Positions 57,530 through 64,000 of a stretch of 64,000 nucleotides of DNA are shown piece after piece. A program made the translations under genes and the position numbers. The stretch is taken from NCBI GenBank assembly GCA_004794655.1, contig SMMW01000046.1, positions 5,691,501-5,755,500 on the forward strand, given 5' to 3'. Source of the stretch: Marisa cornuarietis (taxonomy: Eukaryota > Mollusca > Gastropoda > Architaenioglossa > Ampullariidae). Within the stretch, counting starts at the first letter, position 1. Each line of letters begins with the position of its first letter. Under the pieces are notes generated by a model, which worked only from the letters and a program-made list of their open reading frames with translations, ran no database searches and was not told the DNA's origin.

Positions 57530-60195
57530 ATGTGTTGCAACGAAACTAACTTTACCTCGGACACAATTTCTACTGCCATCAACCAGAGCCACAAACAAAA
57601 CAGTTGTCACGACAATGTCATGACTATAGAAAATTTCTACGCCATTGATTTAGCTTTATCTTCTGGCTTAGCTTCGCCCTTCTTCTTGGTAGGAGCTCCG
57701 ACCAACATCATCAGCATCGTCATCTTCTACCGACAGGGACTGCGAGATCGGATAAACCTCTGTCTCTCTTGTCTCGCCTTCACTGATTTGATTTATACCG
57801 CAGTTAACTTCGTTATTAGTTCCTTCTCCTTCCTACGTTTGATTTTTCCCAAACAATACCAGCTGTGGCGATGGAATTTCCTCGTTCATTCTGTAAATTT
57901 CCTCTATGGATCAGCGTATTCATCCGGGTGTCTGACGATGATCATCGCCGTAGAGCGGTGTGTGTGTGTTATGTTTCCCTTGAAAGCCCCGACACTCATC
58001 AGTACAAAGACTACGGCTGTCCTTCTGTCCATGACACTTGTACTTATACATGTCCTGTGTGGTGTCTATGCCATTAAGCAGCGTGTTTTCACATTAAAAG
58101 ATGACTTCAGTGGAGAAGTCTATGTTATTCCTGTTTATACAGATCTTTATCTCGCGTACGACTTCTTTGGTCTGATTGAAAATATTGTTTTACCCTGCAT
58201 TTCTTTCTTCAATTTTGCGTGTGTCTTTTTAGCTACAATTTCCACTGTCATAACACTGCGCACTGCTCAGACCTGGAGAAAGTCCATCAGGTTGGTAACA
58301 ATTACCTCTCATTTATATTAACTTACTTCTCTTTGTACCCGAGTGATAAAATGTGCATTGTTTATCAATAGAAGCGTCTTTTGGTGTCCTTTAGATGGGT
58401 TTTGATTTATCTCAGCCATTTCATTTCTTACAATAATGATCTTTCTCTTTACATCACCTTCCAAACGTAGGTTTTTTTTTAATTATAAAAGAAGCCATAT
58501 TGTCCAGTTTGCTGTGTCTGAGAAGTTCACCCTCCTAAGCGATTTTGCATTTTTAGAATGTCTGCGGGGGCTTTCTGTGGAAGTTTTGTAATGGAAAGTC
58601 TTTATTCTCTTGATTCTCATTCTTTTTATGAATAATACCAAAGGAATATCGATTTTGTATAAAAATTTTCATTATTTTAACATCTTCATTAGGGTTTTAG
58701 ATTTAAGAATTCATTTTAGATTCATTAGAAAACCTTGAACTTGCTTTTGTGAATTTCATTCTTTTTGAAAATTTCCATCTTCTATTATTAGGCTGAATAG
58801 CTGTATAGGTTCCTGATCCATTTCTGTTTCTTAGTCGTCAGTTGTGATGGAATTAATTACACAGCTCTTTCTCTCTCTCTTACCTTTTGCTATGGTTCTA
58901 AATCTATGTTGAGTTCTTAATATATAATAGGTAATTTTGATATGCAAAGTACAAAGATAACAGGAAAAAGGTTCTCCGTACAACTTGTCTAGTTAGAGGA
59001 CCCTCTTCAGTAATGTGTAGTGTCTAACAACATCGCTTACTCCCCTCGTTTGACGATGAAGAGCAATGGCTTAGATGGACCCACTACGGTTGTGACTGCG
59101 TTGCGTACAAATTCGTTTTGTGTTCGTTTTGGGATAGAGGGACCATTCTCCTTAATGTATTTAGTTACAAATGGAGCCATTGCTGGAAAGAGCTTTCCCA
59201 GCTAGTTGTTAAGGATTCCTGACCTGGAATCCTTCCTCAACGCTTTGATGTTCAGACGAGACCTTCTGCAATGTTGATTTTTTTCCCGCATCATATCCCA
59301 TATCCCCTTGCGCCAGCATTTTTAAAACCGATAAATTCATGGAAGAGTAGCATAACCTTACTCGGATGACTAGCCTAACCTTATATTTAGATAGTTCTGT
59401 AATTACTTACTGCTACCCTTTATCGGGAGTATATATCCAGTAACGCCTTCATTCTCTGGGTCACTTTTTCTTTTGTTTTTATTTTATTGTACATATTACC
59501 ATCACACAACAGCAAAGCAAAGTTATAGAAACTTTAAGGTCAATATTTGTCTTTCTGTGCTTGTTGTCTTTACTGATTTATTCTAATTATCCAGATGGAA
59601 AAATGATTTTGCCTGTGTAGATTTATTGCTAGCCAAAAATTGTTATTGGAAAGTATATGAACATGTTACTGATGTCATGTAAAAGTTTATGATACACAAA
59701 CATCAAACTTTGTGCTTATGGACTGTGTCACTAAAAAAAATTGTAAAAAATAAATCATTTGTCATTTTCTGAGCTATAATTGGATTTTCTTTTGTCGCAA
59801 AATTTCCCTCTCTCTGTCTTTACGGTTGCAGCTCCCATATGAAAGGTCAGGGGATGCTGATGAGGATGCTGGTGGCCGTGTCTTGTGTCTACATCCTGTG
59901 TACGGCTCCCAACGTGGCCTTGGCTCTGGCAAGATTCACTGTCCCAGAATTCCGCGCAGACGGCACATACTGTAACACCTTCCGTTGCGCACATGTTATC
60001 GGAAATGTCATTGTTATGTTCAACTCCTCCCTCAACTTCTTCGTTTATGTCACGATGTCATCACGCTTTCGCCACGAACTGAAATCGCTGTTCAGGATCC
60101 ACAAAACTCGATGTCTTCTAAAGCTAGTGTCAGCTCCAGCATCACAATACACACTGAGTGCCTGTGAAGCAGTACCTAAAGTCCATTTTCGTTGA
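57530..60195 (+). CDS. Rhodopsin-like GPCR 5, gastropod chemosensory-receptor-like, two exons, 374 aa, frameshifted tail
   Basis: Exon 1 57530-58290, exon 2 59832-60195; 1125 nt. Donor CAG|GTTGGT, acceptor TACGGTTGCAG|C. Starts MCCNETNFTS; sequons NET, NFT, NQS. TM1 GAPTNIISIVIFYRQGLRDR; TM2 LCLSCLAFTDLIYT; AVERCVCVMFPLK; TM6 CTAP; TM7 NSSLNFFVYVTMSSRF; Cys pair NSCHDN and TYCNTF. The Cys just before TM1 (CG in genes 1-4) is Ser. After LKSLFRIHKT (about residue 346) the tail is out of frame with gene 4: GCATTG there corresponds to CGATG here, a 1-nt deletion near 60110. The old frame (SSK..TIHTECL) is still readable in +1, and the protein continues to TGA 60193-60195 with about 27 unrelated residues. 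The seven-TM core is intact, so the gene is probably functional. Confidence 0.92.
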
Positions 60196-62756
60196 TGGTT
60201 CTTTTCTGTTAGATAAGTGTACATAACTTGATTACCTTGAACTCAAGAAAGATAACTACACCAGAAAGAGAGGGTTACTCTGGCGAAAACCGGGTAAATC
60301 CACTCGTTTTACGGCTTTCACCTTTAACAGGAAGAATTAAATATGAAAAGAAACTATGTTTACAAATGTTTACGTAATACTGATAAATGTCAGACTGGTT
60401 TAATTTTGAGTAGAAAGCTAGTCCTACCTATATAGGTTTGATTAGTAAAGACTGACATTTTTCTTTAAAATTTTTCCTGACATTCCCTGAACTTCTTCAT
60501 CTTGCTTGCCAGTTGTGAGACTACAGCATGATAAGTCATTTTTAAATAAAAACAGCATTAGTATGTCGTCATTAGTACAGTAGAATAAATGGAGAACGAA
60601 TTATGGGGAAGATGAATGATCGCAGGAGAATTTTGCTAATGCCTAATAAATTACATAATTATACAGATACCCACAATCTCTAACATCTACAAGTTCTTCC
60701 CACTGTCGTCCTGTGCTCTCTGACAGTCGTGTTTATCATCTGAATCTTATCTTCATCTTGCATACACGAGAAACGGACCACGTTTTCAAATAAAAAAATA
60801 CTTGTTTTGTTTTTATATCTACCTTCGGTTACATAAGGTCATTACTTTTGGTTTCAGGATAATATTAGGCAGATATCACTTCAGGTTATGCGTTTCATTC
60901 AAAACGAAAATAAAAATAGAATGTATTTGTAGTATTAACTGTAGTAGAGGTGGCAGCAGAATTGTATTTGTGCCTGTCATGTATGTATGCCTGCAACATT
61001 TTGTGAGCGGGATTTAAGATGTGGTGGTTGTGTGCCAAGATTACGTGGGCAGAAATAATCGACGAGAATTACGCAGAATCTTTTTTTATAAACAAACAAA
61101 TGCGACCCAGTAGTGAAACACCTTTAGTGTCGATACTCTGTCCTATAATTTGATGTTGATGAAGATTCATCTTTAACTGACGACAGTGCTTTGCGGCGAG
61201 ACATTTGAACTAGAGACAACTTACTGTGAGTTACTGTTACTGATCTAGAGAGAGTGGTGTCCCTTCATCTAACTGGCTTAAGGGTGGGGGAGGGCAGCTC
61301 TTCATATTTTTGTTTTCTTCTTGCCCATTGTACCGAGCTTCCTGTGGCTTTTTATTTATTTCTCTGCTAATACCAACTCTCTCATGACCGTTAGTCCTCC
61401 CTGACTATAAAGCCAACACAGTTTCTTAATTTTTACAAGTCTTCCCTGGGATAGACTTTACATCAGTGCCAAACAGTCATGTATTTTAGCATCGAAACGC
61501 AGTTTTGTGGTCATCTGTACCTCGGGAGATGGAGACATTCGGTAGTTTTCACAATCTTTAAAATTTCAAGAGCTGAAATCGTCTCCCCTTTCAGTTGAGT
61601 AAAAGTAAGTTCCGTTTGCGAATTGCCTTTAAAGCCGGTTCTTTTCCCATTACGTTTCCCTCAGATCAGAAAGCTGTCAAATTTGACGAGATAATCTTTT
61701 GAAGACATGGCTTGAAGTGGCGACATTTATTACTATTGGGAAGCAGTTCCACTATTGACAATATTACAACACTGTGTCATTTATTACCGCGCGATGTTAT
61801 TCTCTTTGCCCAAGGCCCCACATCCCACTAGCGCCCACGCTGGATAGAGGCTGCCATGGACCATCTGAACGCAGGTTGGAATCAATGACGACTTTAACTT
61901 GAACAGTCATTGTTTAAGCTGATGATGTGGATGTGAATAACAATAGAACAGAAGAACAAAAAGAATAAAAACAAGAACAGACTCCCCCAAGCAGGTAAAA
62001 TCGGGTTTGTCGATGCAATGACCTTGCCCCTTCTACACAGTAGCTGACTCCTAACGGCGCACAGAGAAGCAATCCCGTTCTTTTCAGTCGTCAGCAGTTT
62101 GTCTCTGAGTGTTAATGCTTCTCTGACCTAAACTACCTCATCCTATGTACCAGCCAGTCAGAATGTTCCCTAACGTACTCTTGACGGTTGTCACCTACAC
62201 TACGACAGCTGCAGGTTCATGTGGACGGGCTATTCTACCCTCCTACACTATTAAAGAAATCGACATGAGCTTCATCTTTATTGATACTATTCCTAAAGCA
62301 CGGCATCATTAAAATAATGTCCTCTTTAACAGCAGTCGACATTGATGACATTCACTCATCAAAATTACTTTGTGCATCATGTTATGATACCATGCGGACT
62401 GTCATACAACTACATGTGTTTTCTGAGACTGGCTGCAGATTGGATTAATAGATTCTTTAATAAATAGAAAATGCTGTTTCATATTTTGGATATACGTGAG
62501 TCAACAAGCGCGGACTTGATTCTCTGATCTTGTGTCTAAAATCCTGCCTCCTGATTCATTTATTTTCTTCACAGCCCTGTGTTGATGTGACCTCCGTGAC
62601 AGTTGTATGTGCGCCAACAATGAACTTTATGTTCCTGGTGTCACCACCTCCACCACTGCTATTCCATTGATACGATAACTTCAAATCCCAGCTGCAGCTG
62701 GTAACATAACTGAGCTGTAGTGAATGCATCTATCCTGACGGCATTTACCTTAAAAA
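60196..62756. other. 3' flank of the array; no gene seen
   Basis: 60240-60330 is homologous to the gene 4 flank. Beyond that I find no receptor exon, P450 exon or transposon protein. Confidence 0.55.
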
Positions 62757-62866
62757 ACACATAGAACTCTAAGTTTTAGACCACTATTATTCTTATGTTC
62801 TGTGTGTTTATATTTTAAGCTCCTTGATTCTGACTGGTGCTTGAAAAAGGCGCTATACAAATATTC

Positions 62867-62901
<35 letters not shown>
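62757..62901. repeat. Short dispersed repeat end followed by (ATT)n
   Basis: GCTTGAAAAAGGCGCTATACAAATATTC leads into (ATT)n at 62868-62901. The GGCGCTATACAAATA plus trinucleotide tail pattern is common at 3' ends of small dispersed repeats in invertebrates. The 5' limit is uncertain. Confidence 0.6.
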
Positions 62902-62903
<2 letters not shown>

Positions 62904-63523
62904 TCATTAGTCACGACATGTGACACGAACACCTCCTTAAGCGTAAAATTATTAATTTTAAGCTGACAGCTACATTAAAAGACAAATTATAACCCCTACA
63001 GTGTCCCTATCTTTTATCACATTTTTATCGGCTTCCTATGAGTCCTGCAAGAGTTTCGCTCTATCTACCTACGGTTGAAATTTTTTAAAATGCTAAATCA
63101 ACTGTCCTTTTGTCTGTTTTACTTTTCTTTTTCCTATCAGAGGGAGGCCTGTGGCGGTAAAATTAGGAATACACATTATATAATCGCTGGTTATGATATG
63201 AGGGGCTTGATAGTCCGACTGATGTTTGCTTATCTTGTTGGGTAAAACCAATAAAACTTTCTTTCCATCACAATGTTTCTGCGTTTCTTATAAACGCGCG
63301 ACATTTGGCCTGGAAAAATAGGCCCATAGGTGATGATTATTATGTTACTTTTACTACCCACATAAACATTATCCTACAGGGGAGTGTTATGGACAATGTT
63401 TACACCTCTAACACCGAAAATGTTGCAACACTGCTAACAAGACCCCACCCATGATCATTCCTGAACGAAAAACTCAGCGACATGTGAATCAATGTACATC
63501 AAGGAAAGAGTTAATTAGTTTAC

Positions 63524-63526
<3 letters not shown>
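62902..63526. other. No gene seen
   Basis: Unremarkable AT-rich sequence between two trinucleotide repeats. Confidence 0.5.
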
Positions 63527-63589
<63 letters not shown>

Positions 63590-63632
63590 GAAGAAGAAGA
63601 AGAACAACAACAACAACAAGAACAACAAGAAA
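63527..63632. repeat. Compound microsatellite (ATA)n-(AAG)n-(AAC)n
   Basis: A perfect ATA run of about 60 bp passes to AAGAAGAAG and then AACAACAAC, so it mutated stepwise. It opens an artefactual poly-Ile/poly-Arg/poly-Thr frame. Confidence 0.95.
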
Positions 63633-64000
63633 TAGTCAGAAACATGTAGAACGAAGAACAATACGAAGATTCGCTTCGTCTCGACAATCAAGGACGATCC
63701 CTGTAGGTTTAACGGTAACGACACAGGAGATTAAGGGTTAGTGACATCAGGAAAATACTGAAAATATATTAAGAAATCTGGATAATATTAAAAAGTGTCA
63801 TCACATGAAACTGCAAAAAGATGATCGCCAGGGGGATTGGAATCAAGCCAATAAATCCAAACAGTTCGCATTTCAAAATAATATCAGATAAATCCAGCTG
63901 AAAAACAAAAGAGGGGAGAAAACGCAGCAGAAGCACATGTAAACATAAAGGTCCAACACTTTTATCTAAATTAAAGCATGGCTACAACACAGAAATAAAA
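63633..64000. other. No gene seen at right edge
   Basis: No exon or repeat recognised in the last 370 bases. Confidence 0.5.

Noticed and set aside
63451..63741. 96-codon frame at the right end
   Set aside because: Product of the ATA/AAG/AAC compound microsatellite.

Overview
The window looks like a stretch of an invertebrate nuclear genome, most likely a gastropod mollusc. Genes are split by GT-AG introns. Microsatellites are abundant. There are RTE- and CR1-like LINEs and a tRNA-Leu-type SINE, and the receptor family (TM1/TM2 signature ..N..IFYRQGLRD..NLCL..LAFTDL) resembles gastropod chemosensory rhodopsin-like GPCRs. The species assignment is inference.

Left third (1-19 kb, minus strand): a pair of CYP3-clan cytochrome P450 paralogues. 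The complete one (6511-18710) can be assembled from 14 exons whose lengths total exactly 1500 nt (499 codons plus stop), with membrane anchor, WxxxR, GGxDTT, ExxR, PERF and the heme-Cys motif all in frame. The other (475-4250, running off the left edge) is a decayed copy: stop codon and lost donor in exon 1, middle exons missing, and an exon 1 nt shorter than its counterpart. A full-length, target-site-duplicated RTE-like LINE (9958-13109) sits in an intron of the good gene. A 5'-truncated relative (2240-3235) sits in the broken one.

Middle (19-27 kb): a transposon-rich divide between two gene clusters of opposite orientation. It holds two overlapping copies of a CR1-like LINE (19306-21900, minus), an intron-containing MULE/SWIM-type transposase relic (22007-24958, minus), and a scrap of a third LINE family (26692-26830, minus) that recurs at 16 kb and 54.7-56 kb.

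Right (27.7-60.2 kb, plus strand): a head-to-tail array of five intact two-exon GPCR genes at 27778, 36937, 43529, 50967 and 57530, plus a sixth fossil second exon (41479-41581). In all five the single coding intron falls at the same point and phase in the third intracellular loop, and the exon pairs sum to multiples of three (373, 356, 367, 365 and 374 aa). The family is strikingly non-canonical: ERC replaces DRY, C-T-A/S-P replaces CWxP, NFFVY replaces NPxxY, and the TM3-ECL2 disulfide is absent. In its place, an N-terminal Cys and an ECL3 Cys are kept in every member. Genes 3-5 share a 67-nt identical block over TM6, suggesting gene conversion or very recent duplication. A hAT transposon with terminal repeats (47161-49544), itself interrupted by a SINE-like insert, and a LINE (about 54.7-56.1 kb) sit immediately beyond homologous 3' flanks of genes 3 and 4.

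The two gene families do not form one pathway that the sequence can prove. A chemosensory receptor array beside a P450 pair is compatible with separate environmental-response expansions. The most novel object is the divergent GPCR array.
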